A stretch of DNA of 64,000 bases from Caballeronia sp. Lep1P3 (GCF_022879595.1 NZ_CP084266.1:558001-622000); one strand, 5' to 3'. Positions 35,150-44,868 are shown, counted from the first letter of the stretch. Notes: generated by a model not told the origin, from the sequence alone. Made by a program: numbers and translations.

Positions 35150-35500
35150 TCAGTCGCAGGCGTGCGTGGCCGTCACGTAGCGGCTCGCCGCCGCGATGTC
35201 GCCGTAGATCGTGTAGCCCGTGCCCTGCGCGGACGGTTGCGCGACGGTCAGTACCGTCGATGCGCCGCCGCGTCCCGGCACCGACACCGCTTCCGAATCC
35301 GCGCCGAGGCCATATTCCCGCACGCGCGCGCCGAGCGGCATCCACTTCGCTTTCACGCACTTGATGAACTCGAAGGTCGCGAGCGTGGATGTGCCCGAGC
35401 CGATCGGCACGGTCTTGAGAAGTGCGTCGTCGGTCGAGACGCAGCCGGTGAGCGCCACGGTAAAACACGCCGCCATCAGGGTTGCAACGATTTTTCTCAT
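35150..35500 (-). CDS. small putative lipoprotein
   Basis: 116 residues. Signal peptide and lipobox are clear (MRKIVATLMAACFTVALTGC, Cys20). The mature part has FEFIKCVKAKWMPLGARVRE and GTGYTIYGDIAAASRYVTAT and ends THACD, with two more cysteines that could pair. No family is recognised. It converges on the Ala-linker lipoprotein gene and diverges from mprF across a 335-base gap. Confidence 0.68.
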   Translation of the reverse strand: MRKIVATLMAACFTVALTGCVSTDDALLKTVPIGSGTSTLATFEFIKCVKAKWMPLGARVREYGLGADSEAVSVPGRGGASTVLTVAQPSAQGTGYTIYGDIAAASRYVTATHACD

Positions 35501-35835
35501 CTTTCCGATGCCCTTGGTCCAGGTATCCGCTTAGTCTTGCACGCGCTGTTGCGTGGATTCCATTGACTGACAGCAGCGATCGCGCCCGGCCCGCGCGGCC
35601 ATTGCGCCCGAGGGTTATCGCCCGAGGTTATCGCCGATTAACAGTCAAGTCGGGTCAACCGCCGCCGTTATACAGGCGTTTCTTGCACTGAGAAGTCTCC
35701 TACGGCGCGAGCGCAGCCAGCGAAAGCCGAAGCCGCGCGCCCACTGTGCATCATGCGCGGCCCCCGATAACAACGATTAGCGCTGCAACCGGCAGTCTCA
35801 CCGCCAGCGGCAGCGCGAGCAAGTTCAGAAAACGC
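35501..35835. other. 335-base divergent region upstream of mprF with a tandem repeat
   Basis: No gene is supported. At 35605-35640 lie CGCCCGAGGGTTAT, CGCCCGAGGTTAT and the partial CGCCGATTA, head to tail, a direct repeat of 13-14 bases that could bind a response regulator. The rest includes poor -10/-35 matches only. The mprF start codon lacks a good ribosome site. Confidence 0.5.
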
Positions 35836-38433
35836 ATGTCTCGCAGAAAGTTGTTCGCCTGGCTTCGCGCCATTCCATTGCCCGGACGTTCGTCTGGCGC
35901 TTCCTTCGATTTCCAGCGGTTCGCCGCGCCCGTGCTCACGGTCATCGTGGGCGCGCTGCTGCTCGTGGTGTTCCAGCATTTGTCGCATGCGGTCGACTAC
36001 AAGTCGGTCGTCCGCTCGCTGCGGATGCTCACGCCCGGCGCGTGGGGCGCGGCGCTCTTCGCGACGGCGCTCTCCTTCGCGGCGCTCGTCGGGCGCGATG
36101 CCGTCGGGCTGCGGCATATCGGCGCGAGCGTGCCGCGCTCGCTGCTGTGGGTCGGCGCGACGGTCGGCTCGGCGCTCGGCAACGTGACGGGCTTCGGCGC
36201 GCTGACGGGCGGCGCCGTGCGCTGCCGCGTCTACGGCGCCGCCGACGTCACGCCGACGCAGGTCGGCCGCCTGTCCATTTTCACAGGCGTGACGCTCGCG
36301 CTGTCGCTCGCATTCATGGCCGCGCTCGGCACGGTCGCCTCGGCGGGCACGCTCGCCGGCATGCTGCATCTTTCGCCGGTGGCACTGCGCGCGATCGGCG
36401 CGGCGCTGCTCATCGCGTTCGCCGCGATGCTCCTCTTTTGCGGACGCGAGCAGCGCACGTTGCGCGCACGCGTGACATGGCTCGCGTTCACCGTGCCGTC
36501 GCGCCGCGACTTCATCGCGCAGACGGCGCTCGCGGTGGTCGACGTATTCGGCGCGGGCCTCGCGCTCTGGGCGATGCTGCCCGGCGCGCACGTCGGCTTC
36601 GGCGAATTCATGACGGTCTTCTCGACGGCGATGCTGCTCGGCATGATCGGCCACACGCCGGGCGGCGTCGGCGTGTTCGAAGCGGCGATGGTCTTCGCGC
36701 TCGGCGGCAACGTCGCGACGCCCGACGTGCTCGCCGCGCTGCTCGCGTATCGCGCGATCTACTTCGGCCTGCCGCTGATTCTTTCCGCCGCCGTGATGGC
36801 CGCGTTCGAAGGCCGCGCGCTCAAGGGCCGGTTCGCGTTTCTGAGCCCGCAGCGCGTCTCGCAGCTCGCGCCGCTCTTTCTCGCGATCGTCGCGTTCGCG
36901 GCCGGCTCGATGCTCGTCATTTCCGGCGCGACACCCGCGTTCAAGATGCGTATCGCGCTGTTGCAGACGGTCATCCCGCTTTGGGTGCTCGAAAGCTCGC
37001 AACTGCTCGGCAGCGTGCTCGGCGTGATGCTGCTTTTCGTCGCGCGCGGCCTGATGCGCCGGCTCGATGCCGCGTGGTGGGTTGCGCTGGTGCTCGCGGT
37101 GGCGAACTTCGCGCTGTCGCTCGCGAAGGGTCTCGCGTTCGTCGAAGCGGGCGTGCTCGCGTTTCTCATCGGGCTGCTCGTGCTGACGCGCGATCGCTTC
37201 AGCCGCCGCGCGTCGCTCTTTGCCGAGCGCTTCACGGCGACGTGGCTGTTTTCGGTCGGCATGGTGATGGCCGTCGCCGTTTGGATCATGTTCTTCGCGT
37301 TTCGCGACGTTCCGTACAACACGGATCTCTGGTGGCAGTTCGCGTTCGACGAGCGCGCCCCGCGTGCGCTGCGCGCGACGCTCGCAGCGGGCGTGTTCGC
37401 GTGTGCGTTCGCCGTCTGGCAACTGCTGCGTCCCGCTGCGGGCCGCTTCGAGAAGCCCGCGCCGCAGGATCTCGCCGATGCCGCGCGCATCTTCCGCGCG
37501 CAGGAGCGCAGCGACGCCGGCCTCGCGATGATGGGCGACAAGAGCTTCCTCTTCTCCGAGTCGCGCGAGGCGTTCCTGATGTATGCCAAGCACGGCCGGA
37601 CGTGGGCCGCGCTGCACGATCCGGTCGGCCCGCGCAGCGAGTGGCCGGGGCTGATTCGCCGCTTCGTCGAACTCGCGCATTCGCACAACGGCCGCGCCGC
37701 GTTCTATCAGGTCCGCGCCGACGCGCTGCCGCTCTATCTCGACGCCGGTCTCACGCTGAGAAAGCTCGGCGAAGAGGCGCACGTCGCGCTGTCGGACTTC
37801 GATCTCAAGGGCTCGCATCGCGCGCATCTGCGCTATGCGTTGAAGCGCGGCGAACGCGACGGTTTCGACACGGAACTGATCGGGCCGGAGCGCATCGCCG
37901 AAAGCATGCCGATGCTGCGCGAAATCTCGGACGACTGGCTCGATAGCCGCTCCGCGCGGGAGAAGAGCTTCTCGGTCGCGGCCTTCAACGAGGAATATCT
38001 GGCGGCGCAGTCGGTGCTGCTCGTGCGTCAGGCGGGCGCGCCCGTCGCGTTTGTCACCTTCATGACGACGGATCTCAACACCGAAGCGACCGTCGGCGTG
38101 ATGCGCCATGTCGCGAGTGCGTCGTCGTATGCGATGGAATACCTCTTCACGAAACTCGCGCTGCATCTGAAGGACGCGGGTTTCAGGTCGCTCTCGCTCG
38201 GCATCGCGCCGCTGTCGGGGATGGAGCCGACGCCGCTTGCGTCGCACTGGCATCGGTTCGCCGGTCTTATCTGGCGCTTCGGCGGGCGCTTCTACAACTT
38301 CCGCGGCCTGCGCGGATTCAAGAGCAAGTTCCAGCCGCATTGGGAGCCGCGTTATCTGGCGGCGTCCGGTTCGGTCGGCGTGTTTTTCACTTTGGCGGAT
38401 CTCTCGCTGCTGGCGGGAGGCTGGCGTTCATGA
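35836..38433 (+). CDS. mprF: phosphatidylglycerol lysyltransferase/flippase (MprF)
   Basis: 865 residues, the full bifunctional length. The first 530 or so residues contain about 14 membrane helices with the flippase motif region GNVTGFGALTGGAVRCRVYG and GHTPGGVGVFEAAMVF. The C-terminal cytosolic GNAT-like synthase domain (DUF2156) starts near 570: FLFSESREAFLMYAKHGRTW, GEEAHVALSDFDLKGSHRAH, ending FRGLRGFKSKFQPHWEPRYL. It transfers lysine (or alanine) from aminoacyl-tRNA to phosphatidylglycerol and flips the product, lowering surface charge against cationic peptides and acid. It overlaps acvB by ATGA. Confidence 0.94.
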   Translation: MSRRKLFAWLRAIPLPGRSSGASFDFQRFAAPVLTVIVGALLLVVFQHLSHAVDYKSVVRSLRMLTPGAWGAALFATALSFAALVGRDAVGLRHIGASVPRSLLWVGATVGSALGNVTGFGALTGGAVRCRVYGAADVTPTQVGRLSIFTGVTLALSLAFMAALGTVASAGTLAGMLHLSPVALRAIGAALLIAFAAMLLFCGREQRTLRARVTWLAFTVPSRRDFIAQTALAVVDVFGAGLALWAMLPGAHVGFGEFMTVFSTAMLLGMIGHTPGGVGVFEAAMVFALGGNVATPDVLAALLAYRAIYFGLPLILSAAVMAAFEGRALKGRFAFLSPQRVSQLAPLFLAIVAFAAGSMLVISGATPAFKMRIALLQTVIPLWVLESSQLLGSVLGVMLLFVARGLMRRLDAAWWVALVLAVANFALSLAKGLAFVEAGVLAFLIGLLVLTRDRFSRRASLFAERFTATWLFSVGMVMAVAVWIMFFAFRDVPYNTDLWWQFAFDERAPRALRATLAAGVFACAFAVWQLLRPAAGRFEKPAPQDLADAARIFRAQERSDAGLAMMGDKSFLFSESREAFLMYAKHGRTWAALHDPVGPRSEWPGLIRRFVELAHSHNGRAAFYQVRADALPLYLDAGLTLRKLGEEAHVALSDFDLKGSHRAHLRYALKRGERDGFDTELIGPERIAESMPMLREISDDWLDSRSAREKSFSVAAFNEEYLAAQSVLLVRQAGAPVAFVTFMTTDLNTEATVGVMRHVASASSYAMEYLFTKLALHLKDAGFRSLSLGIAPLSGMEPTPLASHWHRFAGLIWRFGGRFYNFRGLRGFKSKFQPHWEPRYLAASGSVGVFFTLADLSLLAGGWRS

Positions 38434-39761
38434 TCTCTTTCGGCAAGAAACTCGCGGCGGCCGCCGTCTGCGGCGTCTCCTTCTTTGGCGCGGCGCACGC
38501 CAGCACCATTCCCGGCGGCCGCTACGGACAAGTCACGCTCGTGAAGCCCTCGGGCGACATGACCGGCTTCGTCGTGCTGTTTTCGGAGAAGAGCGGCTGG
38601 AACGCAGCCGATCAGCAGGCCGCCGACGCGCTCGCCGCCAAAGGTGCGATGGTGATCGGCGTCGACACGATGCAGTACGCGAAGCGTCTCAAGGCCGACA
38701 AGTCCGAGAAGGAATGTCACAACCTGGTTGGCGACGCGGAGAACATGAGCCATCAACTCGAGCGCACCGTGCAGTCCGATCACTACTTCGCGCCGATTTT
38801 GATCGGCACGGGGCAGGGTGCGATCGTCGCGGAAAGCTCGCTCAAGCAGGCGCCCGACAATACCGTCGCGGGTGCGGTGTCGCTCGGCGCGGACCCGATG
38901 CTCGACGCGCGTTTCAATCCGTGCGCACCGGATACGACCATCATCCACGCGAAGGGCCTGCCGGGTTTCTTCGAATACACCGCCGTGCTCGAAGCGGGCC
39001 GCACGAAGGCCGATGCGATCGTCGGGATGACCGCGCCGCATCTGAAGAAGCCGGAAACGGCGGCCACGGCGACGGCGGCATCGCAACCGAAGAAGAGCGC
39101 GTCTGCCCTCGAAGGCGATGTGTCCGATCTGCCGCTCATCGAATTGCGCGCGGCGCAGCCGACGGATCTGCTCGCCATCGTCATTTCCGGCGACGGCGGC
39201 TGGCGCGATCTCGACAAGACGATGGCGCTCGCGCTCCAACGCGACGGCGTATCGGTCGTCGGCATCGACTCGCTGCGCTATTTCTGGAGCGAGAAGTCGC
39301 CGCAGCAGACGGCATCGGACATCGCGCGCGTGATCCGCACGTATAACGCGCGCTGGCATACGAGCCACGTCGCGCTCGTCGGCTACTCGTTCGGCGCGGA
39401 CGTGATGCCGTTCGCCTACAACCGCCTGCCCGACGCGGTGCGCGCGCAGGTGTCGTATGTCTCGCTGATGGGCTTCGCGCCCGACGCGGATTTCCAGATT
39501 CGCGTGACGGGCTGGCTCGGCATGAAGGCGAGCGAAAAGGCGCTCAACGTCAAGCCCGAACTCGCGAAACTGCCGCCCGCGATGGTTCAGTGCATCTACG
39601 GCGAAAACGAGGAAGACACGCTCTGCCCGGCGCTCACGAAAACGGGCATCGAAGTGGTGAAGCTGCCGGGCGATCACCACTTCGGCGGCGATTACGACGC
39701 GCTCGCGCGCCGCATTCTGGCGGGCTGGCGCAGGCAGATCGCGGCGCGGCAGGGCGCGTGA
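38430..39761 (+). CDS. acvB: AcvB/VirJ-family protein (lysyl-phosphatidylglycerol hydrolase)
   Basis: 443 residues with a signal peptide (cut near AHA-ST). Two alpha/beta-hydrolase-like halves: the N-terminal one has GTGQG (127-131) without a serine nucleophile, and the C-terminal VirJ domain has LLAIVISGDGGWRDLDK and VALVGYSFGADVMPF with nucleophile Ser320. In Agrobacterium AcvB is periplasmic and hydrolyses lysyl-phosphatidylglycerol made by LpiA/MprF. The ATGA overlap with mprF repeats that arrangement, so the pair likely sets the membrane level of the lipid. Confidence 0.88.
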   Translation: MISFGKKLAAAAVCGVSFFGAAHASTIPGGRYGQVTLVKPSGDMTGFVVLFSEKSGWNAADQQAADALAAKGAMVIGVDTMQYAKRLKADKSEKECHNLVGDAENMSHQLERTVQSDHYFAPILIGTGQGAIVAESSLKQAPDNTVAGAVSLGADPMLDARFNPCAPDTTIIHAKGLPGFFEYTAVLEAGRTKADAIVGMTAPHLKKPETAATATAASQPKKSASALEGDVSDLPLIELRAAQPTDLLAIVISGDGGWRDLDKTMALALQRDGVSVVGIDSLRYFWSEKSPQQTASDIARVIRTYNARWHTSHVALVGYSFGADVMPFAYNRLPDAVRAQVSYVSLMGFAPDADFQIRVTGWLGMKASEKALNVKPELAKLPPAMVQCIYGENEEDTLCPALTKTGIEVVKLPGDHHFGGDYDALARRILAGWRRQIAARQGA

Positions 39762-39792
39762 GCGGCTGCGACAGTCAGCGCCGATCCCGCTC

Positions 39793-40302
39793 TCACTTGA
39801 GCGGCCCGAGATAATCGCGCTTGCCGATCGGCGCGCCCAAGTGACGCAGGATGTCGTGCGTCGTCGCCACATGGAAGTAGAAGTTCGGCAGCCCGAATCC
39901 GAACAGATAATCCGCGCCCGAGAACGACGGCGAAAATTCCGGAAACTTGAGCGTGACGGTGCGCGTTTCGCTGCCCGCAAGCGTCGCTTCTGGAATGCTC
40001 TTCAAATACGCGATCGTGTTCGCGATCCGCGTCTGCAACGCGTCGAACGTGTCTTCGTTGTCCTCGAAACGCGGCGCTTCCACGTCTGAAAGACGCTGCG
40101 CGGAGAGCTTCGCCGTGTCGCTTGCGCGCTGAATCTGCGCGGCGAGCGGCAGCATGTCGGGCGCAAGGCGCGCGGCGATGACATCGGCGTGAGCGATGCC
40201 TTTTTCATCGGCGAAGGCGGCGCCTTTCTCCAGCAGTGACGAACAGACTTCCAGCCCGCGGATAAACACGGGAATCGACGCGCGATACATCGAGATGGAC
40301 AT
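39793..40302 (-). CDS. DUF1993 family protein
   Basis: 169 residues. It matches the DUF1993 pattern (SMYRASIPVFIRGLEVCSSL, APDMLPLAAQIQRASDTAKL, GLPNFYFHVATTHDILRHLG, ending IGKRDYLG). The His residues in FHVATTHDILRH and the helical layout resemble DinB-like four-helix metalloproteins. It is cytoplasmic with no known reaction. It converges on acvB with a 31-base gap. Confidence 0.85.
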   Translation of the reverse strand: MSISMYRASIPVFIRGLEVCSSLLEKGAAFADEKGIAHADVIAARLAPDMLPLAAQIQRASDTAKLSAQRLSDVEAPRFEDNEDTFDALQTRIANTIAYLKSIPEATLAGSETRTVTLKFPEFSPSFSGADYLFGFGLPNFYFHVATTHDILRHLGAPIGKRDYLGPLK

Positions 40303-40431
40303 GGTCTTGCGCTCCTTGAGATTGTATGGACTGCCGCCGCCGGAAGCCTGTGCGAAAGCGCGGTCTCAGCGACAGGGCCGACAAGCATAGCGCCGCGCAG
40401 AAGGGTGCGCTCGAATGGCAGCCGGCGAGCG

Positions 40432-40614
40432 TTAGTCACGGTCGCGCGCATGCCGCGCTTGCCATTCGCGCAATGCGCGCTCGTAGCGTTCCAGCGCTTC
40501 GTGATAGAGATCGAACACGCAGGGATCGCAGCCGGATCGGCAGCAATCGTCCGGCGATGGACGCTCGGGCGGAGTGGGGCGCGGATCGTCCGCGCTGTCG
40601 TCGGGATGGGTCAT
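40432..40614 (-). CDS. oxidoreductase-like (Oxidored-like N-terminal) small protein
   Basis: 60 residues. The core CCRSGCDPCVFDLYHEALER, with four cysteines, is the 'oxidoreductase-like' domain found as a small bacterial protein or at the N-terminus of eukaryotic proteins. The start of the protein is Pro/Asp-rich and disordered. The cysteines suggest metal binding or redox; no activity is known. It stands alone. Confidence 0.8.
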   Translation of the reverse strand: MTHPDDSADDPRPTPPERPSPDDCCRSGCDPCVFDLYHEALERYERALREWQARHARDRD

Positions 40615-40795
40615 GAGACAAGCGTAGCCTGAGACTGGACGAACCGTCTGGCCGTCACGCGCGCTCGGCCACCTGCATGCGACTAAGTTTTGGCGGGGCG
40701 CGCAAAACGCGCGATGCGATACTGCGCGAGAAGCCGCCGGTGCTTCAAGGCATCAAGAAGCCATCAAACCCGCCCGGACTTGAGGAACTTGCTCG

Positions 40796-43210
40796 ATGAA
40801 CCACACCGTCAGGCTCGCGATTCTCGGCGGGCTCTTCGCCGCCATCCTCGCTGGCTGCGCCTCACGCCCCGAAGCGAACGCGCCGGGCAACCAGACGCCG
40901 TACAGCGCGGAAATCCGCCGCACGCAATCGGGCATTCCGCACGTCCGCGCAGCCGACTGGGGCAGTCTCGGCTTCGGATACGGCTACGCGCAGGCGGAGG
41001 ACAATCTCTGCACGCTCGCCGATGGCTTCGTCACCTATCGCGGCGAGCGCTCAGCGTATTTCGGCGCGGACGCGCGCGCGTCGAGTCCGTCGATTTTCGG
41101 TGAGCCGCGCAATCTCGATGCCGACTTTTTCTTCCGCCTCGTCGACGACGATGCCGCCGTCGCCCGCTACCGCGCCGCGCAGCCACCGGACTTGCGCGAA
41201 CTCATCGACGGTTTCGCGAGCGGCTATAACCGCTACGTCGCGGACCTCAAGGCCGGCGGCTCTCCCGGCGCGCACGCGTCATGCCGCGGCGCGCCGTGGA
41301 TCGGCGACATCGGCCCGGACGACATCTATCGCCGGCTGATCGCGGCGAATCTCGCGGGCGGTTCGGCGCGCTTCGTGCAGGCAATCGCGGCGGCGCATCC
41401 ACCGAAGGCGGCGAGCGCCGCATCGCTCGATTCGAATGACCTCCGGCACGGCGTCGGCGATGTCGCGGGCATCGGCAGCAACGCGCTCGCGTTCGGCGCG
41501 CCCATCACGCGCGACAAGCGCAGCATCCTGTTCGGCAATCCGCACTGGTTCTGGCGCGGCCCGGACCGCTTCTATCAGGCGCAACTCACGATTCCCGGCC
41601 GGCTCGACGTGGCGGGCGTGTCGTTTCTCGGCGTGCCGCTCGTCGTGCTCGGCTTCAACGAGAACATTGCGTGGACGCATACGGTGTCCACCGGGCGGCG
41701 TTTCGGCATCTACGAGATAACACTCGATCCCGCTGACCCGACGCGCTATATGTTCGACGGCGCAAGCCAGCCGATGACGCCCGTGCCGCTCACCGTGCGC
41801 GTGCGCCGCGCGGACGGCGCGCTCGACTCCGTGTCGCGCACGCTGTACCGCACGCGCTTCGGGCCGGTCGTCGACTTGTCCGCGATGAACCGCACGCTCG
41901 GCTGGAACGCGCAGCGTGCCTACGCGCTCGCCGACGTGAACGCGGACAACGTGCGCAGCTTCGAGAACTTCTTCGCGTGGAATCAGGCGCGCTCGCTGGA
42001 CGATTTCATCGCGATTCAGAAGCGCTACGCGGCGATTCCGTGGGCGAACACCTTCGCGATAGGCCGTGGCGACGCGCGCGTGTGGTTCGCGGACATCGGC
42101 CCGATTCCGGGCGTGCCCGACGCGCTCGCCGATGCCTGCACGACGCAGACGGGACGCGCGGTCGCGGGCCGCATGCCGGGCGTGCCGTTCCTCGACGGCT
42201 CGAAGAGCGCGTGCGTCTGGCGCACGTCGGCGGGAAGCGTGACGCCGGGCACGCTGCCCGTCGACCGGTTGCCGAGCCTGCTGCGCGGCGATTACGTCGG
42301 CAATTTCAACGACAGCTTTTGGCTCACGAACGCGAACGTGCCGCTCGCGGGTTACCCGCGCATTCTCGGCGCGACGCGCGAAGAGCAGTCCTTGCGCACG
42401 CGTTACGGGCATCTGCTCGCCGCGCGGCTGCAGCGCGAGCGCGGCGGCATCACGCGCGAGGCGGTGGAATCGGCGGTGCTGGAATCGCGTTCCATGTCGG
42501 AAGAGTTGTACCGCCAGCCGCTCCTCGACGCGGTTTGCACACCGGGCGATATGGCGAGCACGCTCAACGATGCCTGCGACGTGCTGCGCAAATGGCACGG
42601 CACCGCCGAGATCGACGCGCGCGGCGCGAATCTATGGGACGAGCTGTGGCGGCGCCTCGCGCGCATCCCGCCGCAGCGTCTTTTTGCGACACCGTTCGAT
42701 CCGTCGCGCCCGCTGGCGACGCCGAGCGGCCTGAAGGTGTCCGATCCAGCCGTCGTGCAGGACATGCGGCAGGCGCTGAGCGGCGCGGCGCTTTCGCTGC
42801 GATTGAACGGCTTCGCGCTCGATTCGCGGCGCGGCGACCTGCTTTACACGACGCGCAACGGCGCGCGCGTGCCGCTTTTCGGCGGCTGCGACGAGGCGGG
42901 TTATTTCACGGTCGTCTGCGCGGGACGGCCGCTCGACGCGAAGGGCTACCCGATGGACGCGAGCGGCGAGGGCGACAGTTACATGCAGGTCGTCACGTTC
43001 GCGGGGAACGCAGAGGGCGCTCAGGGCGCTCAGGGCGTGGAGGCGGACACGATGCTCGCGCCGTCCGAATCCGACGATCCCGCCTCGCCGCATTCCGGCG
43101 ACGCGACGCGTCTCTTCGCCGCCAAGCGCTGGCAGCGCTTTCCGTTCACCGACGAAGCAATCGACGCCGATCCGGCCATGACGCGCGTCGTCGTCACCGG
43201 CGCGCGCTGA
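40796..43210 (+). CDS. penicillin-acylase-family Ntn hydrolase, lipoprotein (AHL-acylase-like)
   Basis: 804 residues with a TGAGGAAC ribosome site. Lipobox ILAGC places the lipid at Cys21. The pro-protein would cut itself before Ser228 (GIG-SNALAFG), making that serine the N-terminal nucleophile of the beta chain. Counted from it, His23 (GNPHWFW) and Val70 (THTVS) fall where PvdQ has its catalytic residues, and an oxyanion-type Asn lies in GNFNDSFWLTN around 276. The group includes acyl-homoserine-lactone acylases (quorum quenching) and siderophore acylases. Substrate unknown; no siderophore genes are nearby. It stands alone with a 181-base gap upstream. Confidence 0.88.
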   Translation: MNHTVRLAILGGLFAAILAGCASRPEANAPGNQTPYSAEIRRTQSGIPHVRAADWGSLGFGYGYAQAEDNLCTLADGFVTYRGERSAYFGADARASSPSIFGEPRNLDADFFFRLVDDDAAVARYRAAQPPDLRELIDGFASGYNRYVADLKAGGSPGAHASCRGAPWIGDIGPDDIYRRLIAANLAGGSARFVQAIAAAHPPKAASAASLDSNDLRHGVGDVAGIGSNALAFGAPITRDKRSILFGNPHWFWRGPDRFYQAQLTIPGRLDVAGVSFLGVPLVVLGFNENIAWTHTVSTGRRFGIYEITLDPADPTRYMFDGASQPMTPVPLTVRVRRADGALDSVSRTLYRTRFGPVVDLSAMNRTLGWNAQRAYALADVNADNVRSFENFFAWNQARSLDDFIAIQKRYAAIPWANTFAIGRGDARVWFADIGPIPGVPDALADACTTQTGRAVAGRMPGVPFLDGSKSACVWRTSAGSVTPGTLPVDRLPSLLRGDYVGNFNDSFWLTNANVPLAGYPRILGATREEQSLRTRYGHLLAARLQRERGGITREAVESAVLESRSMSEELYRQPLLDAVCTPGDMASTLNDACDVLRKWHGTAEIDARGANLWDELWRRLARIPPQRLFATPFDPSRPLATPSGLKVSDPAVVQDMRQALSGAALSLRLNGFALDSRRGDLLYTTRNGARVPLFGGCDEAGYFTVVCAGRPLDAKGYPMDASGEGDSYMQVVTFAGNAEGAQGAQGVEADTMLAPSESDDPASPHSGDATRLFAAKRWQRFPFTDEAIDADPAMTRVVVTGAR

Positions 43211-43312
43211 CGAAAATCCGCGTGCGCGCAAAAAAAGTCTGAAGGCGGCGCAGCGTCGGGCGAAGTAAAAAAAGCCGTCTATGATGGAGGTTTGCCCGCA
43301 CGGAACCCTCTC

Positions 43313-44782
43313 ATGACTACTGGCGACAGCACTCAACACGAAGAAGCGGTACGGCTCGATTCCGCCGCGCTGCAGGAATTCGTCGACCGCAAATGGAACG
43401 ACGAAATCGTTCCCGCGCTCACCGACTACATCGCGGTGCCCGCGAAAAGCCCCATGTTCGACGCGGACTGGGCACGGCACGGCTTCATCGAGCGCGTGGT
43501 GACGGACGCCGTCGACTGGGTCAAGGCGCAGCCGGTCAAGGGCCTGAAGGTTGAAATCGTGCGGCTCACGGGCCGCACGCCGGTGATCTTCTTCGAAGCG
43601 CCCGCGACGCGCTCGGGCAGCGCCGAAACCGTCGTGCTGTACGGCCATCTGGACAAGCAGCCGGAGTTCGAAGGCTGGCGCAGCGACCTCGGCCCGTGGA
43701 CGCCCAAGCTCGAAGACGGCAAGCTCTACGGACGCGGCGGCGCCGACGACGGCTACGCCACCTACGCCAGCATCACCGCGCTCGCGGCACTGGATGCGCA
43801 GGGCGTCGAGCGGCCCCGCTGCGTCGGCATCATCGAGACCTGCGAGGAGTCGGGCAGCTACGACTTGCTGCCGTACATCGACGCGCTGCGCGAGCGCCTG
43901 GGCGATGTCGGCCTCGTCATCTGCCTCGATTCGGGCGCGGGCAACTACGATCAACTGTGGCTCACCACGTCGCTGCGCGGCCTCGTCGCGGGCGACCTCG
44001 AAGTGCAGGTGCTCGAAGAAGGGCTGCATTCGGGCGGCTACGGCGGCATCGCGCCGTCCACGTTTCGCATCATGCGGCAACTGTTCGAGCGCCTCGAAGA
44101 CGCCGCGACCGGCAATCTGCTGCCGAAGGACTTCCATTGCACGATTCCCGCGCAACGCCTGCGCGAAGCCGAAGCAACGGCGCACATTCTCGGCGACGAT
44201 GTCTGGAAAAAGCTGCCGTGGAGCTGCGGTCAGGACGGCGGCAGCGTCCTGCCGACCACGACCGATCCCAAGGAAGCGCTGCTCAATTCGACGTGGCGCC
44301 CTTCGCTGACGGTGACGGGCGCGTCGGGCCTGCCGGCGCTCGCGGATGCCGGCAACGTGCTCGCGCCGCGCACCGCGTTCAAGCTGTCGCTGCGTCTGCC
44401 GCCGCTCGTCGAAGCGACGGAGGCGGTCGCGCAGCTCAAGTCGCTGCTCGAATTCGATCCGCCTTACAACGCGAAGGTGACGTTCAAGCCCGAAGCGGGC
44501 GCGGCGACCGGATGGAGCGCGCCGGAGCTTGCGCCCTGGCTCGGCTCTTCGCTCAACGACGCGTCGCGCCGTCATTTCGGCGCCGACGTCGCATACATCG
44601 GGCAGGGCGGCACGATTCCACTCATGAACACGCTGAAAGAAGGCTTTCCGCGCTCGCAGTTCATGGTGTGCGGCGTGCTCGGCCCCAAGTCGAACGCGCA
44701 CGGACCGAATGAATTCCTGCATGTGCCGTATGCGCGCAAGCTGACGGCGGCGGTGGCGGAGGTCATCGCGGCGGCGCCCTGA
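43313..44782 (+). CDS. M20-family metallopeptidase
   Basis: 489 residues. Zinc ligands are visible: YGHLDKQPE, GRGGADDGY with the bridging Asp, the catalytic CEESGS, and CLDSGAGNY; a dimerisation lid domain is inserted after about residue 230, and the C-terminal HGPNEFLH carries the last His ligand. The family removes residues from dipeptides or small peptides in the cytoplasm, like carnosine-type dipeptidases. The ATG at 43313 was preferred; a GGAGG at 43286-43290 is badly spaced for any start, so initiation is a little uncertain. A strong terminator follows. Confidence 0.9.
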   Translation: MTTGDSTQHEEAVRLDSAALQEFVDRKWNDEIVPALTDYIAVPAKSPMFDADWARHGFIERVVTDAVDWVKAQPVKGLKVEIVRLTGRTPVIFFEAPATRSGSAETVVLYGHLDKQPEFEGWRSDLGPWTPKLEDGKLYGRGGADDGYATYASITALAALDAQGVERPRCVGIIETCEESGSYDLLPYIDALRERLGDVGLVICLDSGAGNYDQLWLTTSLRGLVAGDLEVQVLEEGLHSGGYGGIAPSTFRIMRQLFERLEDAATGNLLPKDFHCTIPAQRLREAEATAHILGDDVWKKLPWSCGQDGGSVLPTTTDPKEALLNSTWRPSLTVTGASGLPALADAGNVLAPRTAFKLSLRLPPLVEATEAVAQLKSLLEFDPPYNAKVTFKPEAGAATGWSAPELAPWLGSSLNDASRRHFGADVAYIGQGGTIPLMNTLKEGFPRSQFMVCGVLGPKSNAHGPNEFLHVPYARKLTAAVAEVIAAAP

Positions 44783-44813
44783 GCGGTTTCTGGCTTCGTC
44801 GAAGTTCCTGCTT

Positions 44814-44840
44814 ACGCCCGCTCTCGCGGGCGTTTTCTTT
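44814..44840 (+). terminator. rho-independent terminator after the M20 peptidase gene
   Basis: ACGCCCGC (44814-44821) and GCGGGCGT (44826-44833) pair perfectly around TCTC, followed by a TTTCTTT tract. The stem begins 31 bases after the stop codon. Confidence 0.92.
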
Positions 44841-44868
44841 GCCCGTCCGCAGCCTTTTCTCGAAAACC

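Noticed and set aside
35668..38340. 890-codon open frame opposite mprF
   Set aside because: Same kind of Arg/Ala/His-rich shadow; MprF on the other strand is unmistakable.
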